NCBI RefSeq assembly: GCF_036325985.1
Contig: NZ_JAUHLI010000031.1
Coordinates: forward strand, 1 to 16,551
Source: Alkalimonas cellulosilytica
Lineage (GTDB): Bacteria > Pseudomonadota > Gammaproteobacteria > Enterobacterales > Alteromonadaceae
Direction: 5' to 3'
Length of the DNA stretch: 16,551 bases
Shown here: positions 1-7,006 of the stretch, in pieces
How positions within the stretch are numbered: the first letter of the stretch is position 1
How the letters are laid out: each line of letters starts with the position of its first letter
The notes under the pieces: generated by a model
Databases searched by the model: none
What the model was told of the DNA's origin: nothing
Seen by the model: the letters and a program-made list of their open reading frames with translations, nothing else
Program-made: the position numbers and the translations under genes

Positions 1-48
1 CCGAAGCTGGGGTTGGATGCTATGCCCTACAAGGGCAAGGGTATTAGC

Positions 49-1458
49 TTAAAACACCTGTACGCCGAAGAAACGGCCCAATACATTCAGCAGGAAAATG
101 ACCGCCAGGATGGCCGGTATAAAGGTTCCCAGCGAGACATCAATGTATTTCTGCATCAGACTGCCTTCAAAGCCAGGATTGCCTTCCCGCATCTCGGCGT
201 GCAGATTAACTTTCTTCCAGCGGTAAATGACAAACAAACACAATAACAAGCCATTGAGTGGCAGGATGCTGTAGTAGAACACATCCATAATCACATCAAA
301 GAACGACTTGTCCGCTCCACCATAGCTCAGAAAGCTGGTCAGCCAGTCAACCCTGCCAAAAGACAAAGCCGATAGAACCGACAGGGCTACCATCACAACA
401 CCCAAAGTAATCAAAGAGCGGCGGCGGGAAATGCCCTTGGTATCCATCAGGCTGGCTACCGGCACTTCAATGATCGAAATCAGTGAGGTCATCGCAGCGA
501 AGAACACCAGCAAAAAGAAGAAAGAAGCAACAAAAGAGGCACCAAAGAAACCAATATCCTGCTGCAGGGCCAGGAATATTTTCGGCAACACCATAAAGAT
601 CATGCCAATGCTGGAGTCGGTCAACTGGGATGGGTCGATCGATGGATCAGACCAGAACACCGCAGGCAAAATTAACAAGCCAGCGCAACAAGCCACCAGC
701 AAGGATAACCCCGCCACCATTTTACCGGCCCCGACAATGTCATTGTTTTTCTGAATGTAGGAGCCATAGGTAATCAAAATACCCATCGCCAGCGACAGGG
801 AGAAAAATGCCTGTGCCAACGAGTCGGTAAGCACCTGCACATTGATCTTGCTAAAGTCAGGGATTAAAAAGAACTGCACCCCGAGCATGGCGTGATCCAG
901 TGTCAACACATAAGCAACCAACAGCAACAGCATCACAAACAGCGCAGGCATTAAATAGGTAGCTGCCCGCTCGATGCCCTGCTTCACCCCACTTTGCAAA
1001 ATTAAGAACGTCAGGCCAATCACCACCGCCATGTAGACATAAAGCTCATTGCTGTTGATGAATACGCCAAAAGCGCCATCCTGCGCCAGCGTATCCAACT
1101 GGCCCATCACTGCCTTGGCCAGATAACCAAAAATCCAGACCGTTATTACCAGATAAAACACCCCGATCATAAAGGGTGTGATCACCGCCAACCAACCAAC
1201 CCCATTCCACAGTGGGCTTTGCCCGATTTTACTGTAGGCACCATGTGGGTTCTGCCGGGTATGGCGACCCAGACTCATTTCAGCCAGCATCACTGGCAAG
1301 CAGATGAAAAATACAAAGAAGGCATACATCATTAAAAAAGCGGCACCACCATTCTGGCTGGCCATCACCGGAAAGGCGACCAAATTACCGATACCTACAG
1401 CAGAACCTGCTGCAGCCAGAATAAAGCCGATCTTAGAACTAAACAGCTCGCGTTTCAT
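49..1458 (-). CDS. Sodium-dependent transporter, NSS (SNF) family
   Basis: A 469-residue inner-membrane protein made of about a dozen hydrophobic segments, the usual size for bacterial neurotransmitter:sodium symporters (LeuT fold), which import amino acids or similar solutes with Na+. The family signature is at the N terminus: residues 18-30 read GSAVGIGNLVAFP, followed by NGGAAF in the first unwound helix, and then a conserved AEMSLGR stretch. The position that holds the outer-gate arginine in LeuT (GNFLRFP) is alanine here (GNLVAFP). The ATG at 1458 directly precedes the amphipathic start of TM1, and an AGGGAG lies 11 bases upstream on the minus strand. It stands alone, divergent from yciI. 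The substrate cannot be read from sequence. A tryptophan role (as in TnaT) is only a guess from the trp operon 6.5 kb away. Family assignment is firm, substrate unknown. Confidence 0.93.
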   Translation of the reverse strand: MKRELFSSKIGFILAAAGSAVGIGNLVAFPVMASQNGGAAFLMMYAFFVFFICLPVMLAEMSLGRHTRQNPHGAYSKIGQSPLWNGVGWLAVITPFMIGVFYLVITVWIFGYLAKAVMGQLDTLAQDGAFGVFINSNELYVYMAVVIGLTFLILQSGVKQGIERAATYLMPALFVMLLLLVAYVLTLDHAMLGVQFFLIPDFSKINVQVLTDSLAQAFFSLSLAMGILITYGSYIQKNNDIVGAGKMVAGLSLLVACCAGLLILPAVFWSDPSIDPSQLTDSSIGMIFMVLPKIFLALQQDIGFFGASFVASFFFLLVFFAAMTSLISIIEVPVASLMDTKGISRRRSLITLGVVMVALSVLSALSFGRVDWLTSFLSYGGADKSFFDVIMDVFYYSILPLNGLLLCLFVIYRWKKVNLHAEMREGNPGFEGSLMQKYIDVSLGTFIPAILAVIFLLNVLGRFFGVQVF

Positions 1459-1603
1459 TTTGGTTGGGACTCCCTGACATTTATTGTTAGAATTGTTTTT
1501 CGTTTTTTCAGCATGCTAACAGGGCCCGTACTGAAATCCTAGCTTTTCGGTCGCTGCATGCAGGCAGCCATCGTTTTTTCAGCACCAATCCAGCTTAATA
1601 TCC

Positions 1604-1608
1604 AAGGA
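1604..1608 (+). promoter_or_regulatory. Ribosome binding site deciding the yciI start
   Basis: AAGGA sits 6 bases before the ATG at 1615. It directly abuts the in-frame ATG at 1609, which is therefore too close to be used. This sets the start at 1615, matching the N terminus of E. coli YciI. Confidence 0.8.
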
Positions 1609-1614
1609 ATGACC

Positions 1615-1914
1615 ATGTTTTATATGATTTACTCGGAAGACGTTCAGGCCAGCCTGAGCAAACGACTTGCTAGTCGTCCAGCCCATTTGGCACGGTTGGA
1701 AGCCCTGAAAGCAGAGGGACGCTTACTACTGGCAGGCCCTTTGCCAGCCATCGATAGCCTGGAGCCAGGCGAAGCAGGTTTTACCGGCTCTTTGGTGGTG
1801 GCTGAATTTGAGTCTCTAACCGAAGCCCAGGCCTGGGCCGATGCGGACCCTTATCTGGCAGCCGGTGTTTACGCACGCTCGACGGTCAAACCATTTAAAA
1901 AAGTGTTGCCCTAA
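1615..1914 (+). CDS. yciI: YciI family protein
   Basis: A 99-residue cytoplasmic protein, within one residue of the E. coli YciI length as I recall it, and alignable end to end. Conserved landmarks are RPAHLARL (residues 21-28, including His24), the LAGP turn (39-42), GFTGS (55-59), AQAWADADPY (71-80) and the C-terminal VKPFKK. The family has a ferredoxin-like alpha/beta fold with a putative active-site His. Its physiological reaction is not established, although related domains act in dehalogenation and lactone chemistry. An upstream in-frame extension to 1558 is rejected because the Shine-Dalgarno sequence and family alignment both point to 1615. galE follows after 9 bases, so the two are probably co-transcribed. 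In E. coli, yciI also lies in the general region of the trp operon. Confidence 0.93.
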   Translation: MFYMIYSEDVQASLSKRLASRPAHLARLEALKAEGRLLLAGPLPAIDSLEPGEAGFTGSLVVAEFESLTEAQAWADADPYLAAGVYARSTVKPFKKVLP

Positions 1915-1918
1915 GGAG
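1913..1918 (+). promoter_or_regulatory. Ribosome binding site for galE, overlapping the yciI stop
   Basis: AAGGAG begins inside the TAA stop of yciI and lies 5 bases before the galE ATG at 1924. A TTG at 1921 in the same frame would sit only 2 bases away and is unlikely to be the start. The overlap suggests translational coupling of yciI and galE. Confidence 0.75.
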
Positions 1919-1923
1919 CTTTG

Positions 1924-2937
1924 ATGAGTGCAATTCTATTGACCGGTGGTGCCGGCTACATTGGCAGCCACACCGCGCTGGCGTTGCTGCGGGCAGGCTT
2001 CGACGTCATCAGTATTGATAACTTTAGCAACAGTAGCGATGAGGCACTTAAACGGGTGCAACAATTGGCTGGCCGCTCTTTGCTTAGTCTGCCAATGGAT
2101 ATCCGAGATGAACAAGCGCTTACAAAGCTTTTTGCAGAGCATGAAATTAGCGCTGTGGTACATTTTGCTGGCTTAAAAGCCGTGGGCGAGTCGACTGAGC
2201 AGCCGCTGGCATATTACGACAACAATGTCGCAGGTACTATCACCCTGTGTCGGGTCATGCAACAAGCCGGGGTGAAACGTCTGGTATTTAGCTCTTCTGC
2301 CACTGTCTACGGTGACGCCAAAACCATGCCCATTGTTGAAACCGCGCCCCGCTCTGCTACCAATCCCTATGGTCAGAGCAAGCTGATGATTGAGCATATT
2401 CTTGAGGATCTGGCCGCTTCCGATACTGCCTGGTCCATTGCCTTGCTGCGTTACTTTAACCCGGTCGGTGCCGATAAAAGCGGCCTGATTGGCGAAGATC
2501 CTAATGGCATTCCCAACAACCTGATGCCTTTTATCAGTCAGGTAGCGGTAGGTAAACGAACCGAGCTGAGTGTTTTTGGCAATGACTACCCTACCAAAGA
2601 TGGTACTGGCGTGCGGGATTACATCCATGTGGTTGATTTAGCCGAAGGCCATTTAAAAGCCCTGGAGTACGTGCAGCAACACTCAGGTATTGATGCCTTT
2701 AACCTAGGTACCGGTGTTGGTTACAGTGTGCTGGATATGGTGCAGGCTTTTGCCGATAAGAATAAAGTACCAGTGCCTTATCGCATCGTCGCCCGCCGCC
2801 CTGGCGATATTGCCACCTGCTATGCCGACCCAGGCAAAGCCAGGCAATTACTGGGCTGGCAGGCAAAGCTTAGCCTGGATGATATGGTGCAGGACAGCTG
2901 GCGCTGGCAGCAACAAAACCCGGATGGTTATCAGTAG
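1924..2937 (+). CDS. galE: UDP-glucose 4-epimerase
   Basis: A 337-residue short-chain dehydrogenase/reductase that interconverts UDP-galactose and UDP-glucose through an NAD-bound 4-keto intermediate. It supplies UDP-galactose for surface polysaccharide or completes the Leloir pathway. The Rossmann glycine motif GGAGYIGSH lies at residues 8-16 and the cofactor Asp-Asn pair at 32-33. The catalytic triad is intact at E. coli numbering: Ser124 in SSSATVYG, and Tyr149 and Lys153 in YGQSK. The substrate-pocket motifs RYFNPVGA and GTGVRDYIHV are also present. Length matches E. coli GalE (338). No other gal gene is nearby, so a role in cell-surface sugar synthesis is more likely than galactose catabolism (inference). 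It converges on rluB, with a hairpin between them. Confidence 0.97.
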   Translation: MSAILLTGGAGYIGSHTALALLRAGFDVISIDNFSNSSDEALKRVQQLAGRSLLSLPMDIRDEQALTKLFAEHEISAVVHFAGLKAVGESTEQPLAYYDNNVAGTITLCRVMQQAGVKRLVFSSSATVYGDAKTMPIVETAPRSATNPYGQSKLMIEHILEDLAASDTAWSIALLRYFNPVGADKSGLIGEDPNGIPNNLMPFISQVAVGKRTELSVFGNDYPTKDGTGVRDYIHVVDLAEGHLKALEYVQQHSGIDAFNLGTGVGYSVLDMVQAFADKNKVPVPYRIVARRPGDIATCYADPGKARQLLGWQAKLSLDDMVQDSWRWQQQNPDGYQ

Positions 2938-2947
2938 CAGTCACCCA

Positions 2948-2981
2948 AGCAGCAACATACTTTATGGAGCATGTTGCTGCT
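2948..2981. terminator. Hairpin between convergent galE and rluB
   Basis: AGCAGCAACAT (2948-2958) and ATGTTGCTGCT (2971-2981) form a perfect 11-bp stem around a 12-base loop. It starts 11 bases after the galE stop and ends 18 bases before the rluB stop. No U-run follows on either strand, so it is not a classic intrinsic terminator. It could act as a bidirectional 3'-end stabiliser or a weak terminator for both genes. Confidence 0.5.
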
Positions 2982-2999
2982 AATCCCACGATTGAGTGC

Positions 3000-3959
3000 T
3001 TAGCCCCGGCCAGCCCGGCTTGGTTTTTTATTGACCGGCTTGGCAGCCGGGCGCTTAGCAGCTTTATCGTCTTTCACTTTCGGCTTTGGCTTAGCCTTGG
3101 TTTCAGTGTTACGCGCTGGTGTCTTTTCAGCAATCTGGTGTTTACGCACCGCACGGCGCACGCCAGCAATGCGGCGACGACGTTCGCTGCGATCTTCAGC
3201 TTTGATTAAGCTTTGCGTTTCGGCTGGTAACTTCACCAACTCACGCAGATAATTGACTTCATCCAGACTGCATTCGGAGTAACCACCGGCTGGGATATGT
3301 TTTGGCAAATGCAAATCACCGTAGCGTACCCGTATTAATCGGTTGACCACAGTACCCTGCGACTCCCACATCCGGCGCACTTCACGGTTGCGCCCTTCAG
3401 TGAGCATCACATGAAACCAGCGATTCAACCCTTCACCAGGCAGTACTTTAATTTTCTTAAAGTTGGCCTGGCCATCCTCCAGCATCACCCCGGTACGCAG
3501 CTTCTGGATAATGGCATCGGTGACCTCACCAAACACCCGTACCGCGTATTCACGCTCTACTTCAAACTTGGGGTGCATCAAGCGGTTGGCCAGCTCGCCA
3601 TCGGTGGTGAAAAGCAACAGCCCTGAGGTATTAATATCCAACCGGCCAATCGCAATCCAGCGCGAGCCCTGCAACTTGGGCAAACGATCAAACACCGTTG
3701 GCCGCCCTTCCGGATCGTGGCGTGAGCAAATCTCACCTTCTGGTTTATGATACGCCAGCACCCGACAGATTTGCGCCTCTTCGCTGATGGTCTTCACCAC
3801 ATGACCATCGACCCGGATCACTTGCTGCGGCTCGACACGGTCACCTAAGTAAGCCACTTTGCCATCGACCGAAACCCGACCAGCACTGATCATGGTTTCC
3901 ATTTCCCGGCGTGAGCCCACGCCGGCCCGTGCTAATACTTTCTGTAATTTCTCACTCAT
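3000..3959 (-). CDS. rluB: 23S rRNA pseudouridine(2605) synthase
   Basis: A 319-residue RsuA/RluB/E/F-family pseudouridine synthase. RluB converts U2605 of 23S rRNA (helix 93, near the peptidyl-transferase centre) to pseudouridine. The N terminus (about 2-50) is an S4 RNA-binding domain (KVLARAGVGSRRE). The catalytic domain carries GRLDINTSGLLLFTTDGE, with the catalytic aspartate at residue 108, then the KKIKVLPG and EGRNREVRRM motifs. RluB rather than RsuA is favoured by the long Lys/Arg/Ala/Pro-rich tail (about 255-319), probably disordered and rRNA-binding, and by the place directly after scpB. Its ATG overlaps the scpB stop in an ATGA, indicating translational coupling. Enzyme family is certain; the exact uridine is inferred from homology and context. 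Confidence 0.93.
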   Translation of the reverse strand: MSEKLQKVLARAGVGSRREMETMISAGRVSVDGKVAYLGDRVEPQQVIRVDGHVVKTISEEAQICRVLAYHKPEGEICSRHDPEGRPTVFDRLPKLQGSRWIAIGRLDINTSGLLLFTTDGELANRLMHPKFEVEREYAVRVFGEVTDAIIQKLRTGVMLEDGQANFKKIKVLPGEGLNRWFHVMLTEGRNREVRRMWESQGTVVNRLIRVRYGDLHLPKHIPAGGYSECSLDEVNYLRELVKLPAETQSLIKAEDRSERRRRIAGVRRAVRKHQIAEKTPARNTETKAKPKPKVKDDKAAKRPAAKPVNKKPSRAGRG

Positions 3960-4573
3960 ACCCTACTCTCCTGTCGTCCCGACGGTGGTGTAGCGGCCAT
4001 GCCATCTTCGGCAGCGGCCTCATTTTCTGCTAACGATAGTTGCCTAAAAGCGGTTAATTCCGGCAACTGGCTTAAACTTTGTAAACCAAAGTAGTCTAAA
4101 AATTGTGCTGTGGTGGCATAAAGTCCCGGTCGCCCCGGTACTTCTTTATGACCAACCACCTTAACCCACCCCCGATCCAGCAGGGTACGCATGATCTGTG
4201 AGCTGACACTCACTCCCCGGATATCTTCAATCTCACCACGGGTGATGGGCTGGCGATAGGCAATCAATGCCAGCGTCTCCAGCACAGCGCGCGAGTAACG
4301 GGGCGAACGCTCTGGCCAAAGCTTTGCCAGATACTCGCTAAGCTCTGGCCGGCTTTGGAAATGATAGCCAGAGGCGGTTTCCTGCAATTGTACACCACGC
4401 CCGGCATAATCCTGAGTAATTTGCGCCAGGATCGCCTGCAATTTCTTCTTACTGGGGGCAAAATCTTCCAGCACCGTGTTTTGCAAGTCTTGCAACGACA
4501 AGGGTTGCTCAGCAGTAAAAATTGCTGCTTCTACCAATTGCAGCAATTGACTGTCGGAAATGGCCCGCTTCAT
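3956..4573 (-). CDS. scpB: Segregation and condensation protein B
   Basis: A 205-residue protein of the SMC-ScpA-ScpB condensin complex, in which an ScpB dimer of paired winged-helix domains binds and stabilises the kleisin ScpA. It acts on the nucleoid. The second winged helix has the family hallmarks ETLALIAYRQPITRGEIE (99-116), VSSQIMRTLLDRGW (123-136) and GRPGLYATTAQFLDYFGL (147-164). The last 35 residues are poorly conserved and probably flexible. The start overlaps the scpA stop, and the stop overlaps the rluB start, both as ATGA, making a tightly coupled scpA-scpB-rluB trio. No smc gene is in the window, although ScpAB requires an SMC partner, which must be encoded elsewhere. Confidence 0.96.
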   Translation of the reverse strand: MKRAISDSQLLQLVEAAIFTAEQPLSLQDLQNTVLEDFAPSKKKLQAILAQITQDYAGRGVQLQETASGYHFQSRPELSEYLAKLWPERSPRYSRAVLETLALIAYRQPITRGEIEDIRGVSVSSQIMRTLLDRGWVKVVGHKEVPGRPGLYATTAQFLDYFGLQSLSQLPELTAFRQLSLAENEAAAEDGMAATPPSGRQESRV

Positions 4574-5397
4574 GCTTTGGCTCCGGTGGCAACTTTCAGG
4601 TGAATAGGCCCAAACAACGCTACCTGGGTCAGTGTAATCAGTTTTTCTTTGCTTAACTCCAGAATGGCCAGAAAGCTCACCACTACACCTTCACGGCCCT
4701 CCTCGAGCTCAAAGCAGGCTTCAAAAGGTAAGTAATCTTTGTGCTGCAACAGCATCAGGATGCGGCTCATCCGCTCGCGGGTCGACATCTGCTCACGCTT
4801 GATGTGATGGTGCTGAAAATCACTGGCCCGCTTCATAATATCTTTCAGAGCCAACACCAACTCTTCCAACGCAACCTCCGGCAAGATCACCAGCGGCTGA
4901 AAGTTATCGGCCAGCTTGGCCTGACCGCTAAAATAATCGCGTTCCTGGCGGGGCAATTCATCCAGATCGCTGGCGGCTTGTTTGAATACTTCATACTCCT
5001 GCAGCCGGCGGATCAGCTCGGCTCTTGGGTCCGCTTCATCTTCATCCGACTCCCGATGCTTAGGCAACAACAAGCGGGATTTAATTTCTGCCAGCATGGC
5101 CGCCATCACCAGGTATTCAGCTGCCAGCTCAAAGTTCATTTCCTGCATCAATTCGATGTATTCCATGTACTGTTGGGTAATTTCCAATACCGGCAGTTGC
5201 ACGATGTCGAACTTGTGCTTTCGAATCAGATACAGCAGAAAATCGAGCGGCCCTTCAAAAGCATCCAGTAATACTTCGAGCGCATCGGGTGGGATGTAAA
5301 GATCTTCCGGCCGCTCCAGCACTGCCTCGCCACGAACAAAAGCCAGCGGCAAGGGTTGCTGGACGGTTAAGGGGTCGAGTGAGCTTAGTTCATCCAT
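4570..5397 (-). CDS. scpA: Segregation and condensation protein A (kleisin)
   Basis: A 275-residue kleisin that bridges the SMC head domains and carries ScpB in the bacterial condensin involved in chromosome compaction and segregation. The N-terminal kleisin signature is FEGPLDFLLYLIRKHKFDI at residues 47-65, preceded by a roughly 45-residue extension that is variable in the family. The central LVMAAMLAEIKSRLLLP segment is the conserved helix leading into the acidic linker (ESDEDEADPRAELIRRLQEYE). The C-terminal winged helix covers roughly 195-275 (VVSFLAILELSKEKLITLTQ). Start at 5397 is the first ATG; a second ATG two codons away is possible, and no strong Shine-Dalgarno sequence separates them. 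It follows yciO by 26 bases and is followed by scpB with an ATGA overlap. Confidence 0.95.
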   Translation of the reverse strand: MDELSSLDPLTVQQPLPLAFVRGEAVLERPEDLYIPPDALEVLLDAFEGPLDFLLYLIRKHKFDIVQLPVLEITQQYMEYIELMQEMNFELAAEYLVMAAMLAEIKSRLLLPKHRESDEDEADPRAELIRRLQEYEVFKQAASDLDELPRQERDYFSGQAKLADNFQPLVILPEVALEELVLALKDIMKRASDFQHHHIKREQMSTRERMSRILMLLQHKDYLPFEACFELEEGREGVVVSFLAILELSKEKLITLTQVALFGPIHLKVATGAKA

Positions 5398-5423
5398 CAG
5401 GCAGCTTCAACGAACGGGCATCA

Positions 5424-6044
5424 TTAACGAAAAGGAGCCGTATTGCCCACACCTTCACGCACAATCACAGGGTCGCCATCCGATAGATCCACCACAGTGG
5501 TGGGTGCTTCAGCGATGACACCACCGTGCATAATAAGATCGACCTGCTTTTCCAGCTGCGGACGCATCTCATCAGGATCCGCTTCCGCAAACTGCTGGCC
5601 AGGAAGTAATAAAGAAGTTGACATCAAAGGCTCACCCAGCTCTTCCAGCAGCGCCAGCGCAATGCGGTTTTGTGGAATACGCAGCCCGATGGTTTTTTTC
5701 TTTTCATTCAAAAAACGTCGGGGTACTTCCTTGGTTCCTTTCAAAATAAAGGTGTACGCGCCCGGGGTGTTGTTTTTAATCAGCCGAAAAGCGGTATTGT
5801 CCACTTTGGCAAAGAGGGATAGCTCGGACAGATCGCGACACATCAAAGTAAAATGGTGATCGCCACTGATTTGCCGGATGCGCAAAATGCGATCATGCGC
5901 GGTTTTATCGCCTAAATGGCAGGCCAGCGCATAACCACTGTCGGTGGGGTACACCACCACACCACCGCGCTGAATGATCTGCACCGCTTGTTTGATCAAA
6001 CGCTGCTGAGGTGTATCGGGATGAATATGAAAAAACTGACTCAT
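5424..6044 (-). CDS. yciO: YciO, TsaC/YrdC-family protein
   Basis: A 206-residue YrdC-domain protein, almost collinear with E. coli YciO. The fold binds nucleotides and RNA. The paralogue TsaC makes threonylcarbamoyl-AMP for tRNA t6A, but whether YciO shares this role in vivo is uncertain. Visible motifs are PTDSGYAL (33-40), the substrate-pocket lysine/arginine stretch KKKTIGLRIP (115-124), STSLLLPG (142-149), and the C-terminal PTTVVDLSDGDPVIVREG. The ATG at 6044 gives the conserved MSQFF N terminus seen in E. coli. It lies 50 bases downstream of rnm and 26 upstream of scpA, so it is probably part of one minus-strand transcript. YciO assignment is firm; biochemical role is less so. Confidence 0.93.
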   Translation of the reverse strand: MSQFFHIHPDTPQQRLIKQAVQIIQRGGVVVYPTDSGYALACHLGDKTAHDRILRIRQISGDHHFTLMCRDLSELSLFAKVDNTAFRLIKNNTPGAYTFILKGTKEVPRRFLNEKKKTIGLRIPQNRIALALLEELGEPLMSTSLLLPGQQFAEADPDEMRPQLEKQVDLIMHGGVIAEAPTTVVDLSDGDPVIVREGVGNTAPFR

Positions 6045-6094
6045 GATTGTTCTTCTTATTAGTTGCTAAAGCGGCACAGCCGCCAGCATAGCGA

Positions 6095-6955
6095 TTATAA
6101 CGGGAGCGCCTGTTGCCCTGTCAGTGACCAGTTAGCCCAAACTGGTGTCATCTCTTCGGTTAAATATAGATTTTTTCCCAGCTCATTCCAAGGCGTTGGC
6201 TGATGAAAATCGGAGCCAACCGATGCCAGCAAACCATATTGCTGGCACAAAGCCCATAATTCAGCGCGTTGCTGCGGTGTTTGCTGAGGGGAAACCACTT
6301 CCATCGCATCGCCGCCAGCAGCGGCAAAATCAACCACCAGACGGCGCAACCATTTACCGGATAACTTGTACTTTAGCGGATGCGCCAGCACCGCCTGACC
6401 GCCGGCTTGCTGGATCCAACCAATGGCTTCAGCCAGCTCAACCCAACTGGGTGGCACATAACCGGGCTTGCCCCGTCCCAGGTACTTATCGAAGGCTTTG
6501 CCCATATGCTCAACCATGCCTTGCTGCACCAGATAGCGTGCCACATGAGCACGGGTTAAGGCGGCGCCATTGGCCATGGCTTCAACTCCGGCATAAATAT
6601 CCGGGAGCTTACAACGGCGGCTTAGCCGCTCAGCAATGGCAGCGACCCGCTCGGTGCGCTTTTGCAGCTGCTGTTGCAAACGACCTTGCAGCAAAGCGCA
6701 ATCAGGGTCGATATTCAGACCGACCACATGAATTTCAAAACTTTGCCAGTTGGTAGACAGCTCCACTCCGGCAATCAGTTGCAAACCAGTTCCGTGCTCT
6801 GCCAGATACTGGCGCGCTTCCGGGATGGCAGCAACGGTGTCATGGTCGGTGATGGCCAGCACATCCACCCCGCGCAGCTCAGCTCTTTGCAGCAGCTCCT
6901 GTGGCGTGAGCAGGCCATCAGAATGGCGGGTGTGGCTATGCAAATCGATTTTCAT
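6095..6955 (-). CDS. rnm: 5'-3' exoribonuclease Rnm (RNase AM, YciV), PHP domain
   Basis: A 286-residue PHP-family metal-dependent phosphoesterase, similar along its whole length to E. coli YciV (RNase AM). That enzyme trims the 5' ends of rRNAs and degrades short RNA and nucleotide substrates. Metal ligands of the trinuclear PHP site are all present: DLHSHT (His6, His8), Asp13, TDHD (37-39), Glu65 in GVELS, His76 in EIHVVG, His192 in LAHP, and GSDFHQP (Asp249, His251). The insertion LTRAHVARYLV...FDKYLGRGKPGYVP is typical of the YciV group. Start 6955 is chosen over 6988 because AGGAG lies 5 bases before it and MKIDLHSH is the family N terminus. Its neighbours (yciO downstream, trp operon divergent) are the conserved enterobacterial context. 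Confidence 0.94.
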   Translation of the reverse strand: MKIDLHSHTRHSDGLLTPQELLQRAELRGVDVLAITDHDTVAAIPEARQYLAEHGTGLQLIAGVELSTNWQSFEIHVVGLNIDPDCALLQGRLQQQLQKRTERVAAIAERLSRRCKLPDIYAGVEAMANGAALTRAHVARYLVQQGMVEHMGKAFDKYLGRGKPGYVPPSWVELAEAIGWIQQAGGQAVLAHPLKYKLSGKWLRRLVVDFAAAGGDAMEVVSPQQTPQQRAELWALCQQYGLLASVGSDFHQPTPWNELGKNLYLTEEMTPVWANWSLTGQQALPL

Positions 6956-6960
6956 ACAAA

Positions 6961-6965
6961 CTCCT
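6961..6965 (-). promoter_or_regulatory. Ribosome binding site deciding the rnm start
   Basis: On the minus strand AGGAG is followed by TTTGT and the ATG at 6955. The longer frame starting at 6988 has no comparable site and would add 11 residues ahead of the conserved PHP motif. Confidence 0.75.
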
Positions 6966-7006
6966 GGCGAGCTTGCATTATCGCACACTTTAGGGGTAAT
7001 AACGAT

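Noticed and set aside
24..36. GCCCT-ACA-AGGGC hairpin after the transporter gene as a terminator
   Set aside because: Only 5 bp and no T-run on the minus strand; too weak to call.
1558..1614. N-terminal extension of yciI to the ATG at 1558
   Set aside because: No Shine-Dalgarno sequence there, no family similarity in the added 19 residues, and a well-spaced AAGGA before 1615.
1459..1614. Divergent promoters for the transporter and yciI
   Set aside because: AT-rich with several loose -10-like hexamers on both strands, but no -35/-10 pair good enough to place.
4741..5271. 176-codon plus-strand frame opposite scpA
   Set aside because: Antisense shadow of a conserved gene; composition is dictated by scpA codons.
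6072..6084. GCGGC-ACA-GCCGC hairpin between rnm and yciO as a terminator
   Set aside because: Five base pairs and only three Ts on the minus strand; the genes are probably co-transcribed.
6145..6756. 203-codon plus-strand frame opposite rnm
   Set aside because: Low-complexity shadow of the conserved rnm coding sequence, with no RBS or family resemblance.
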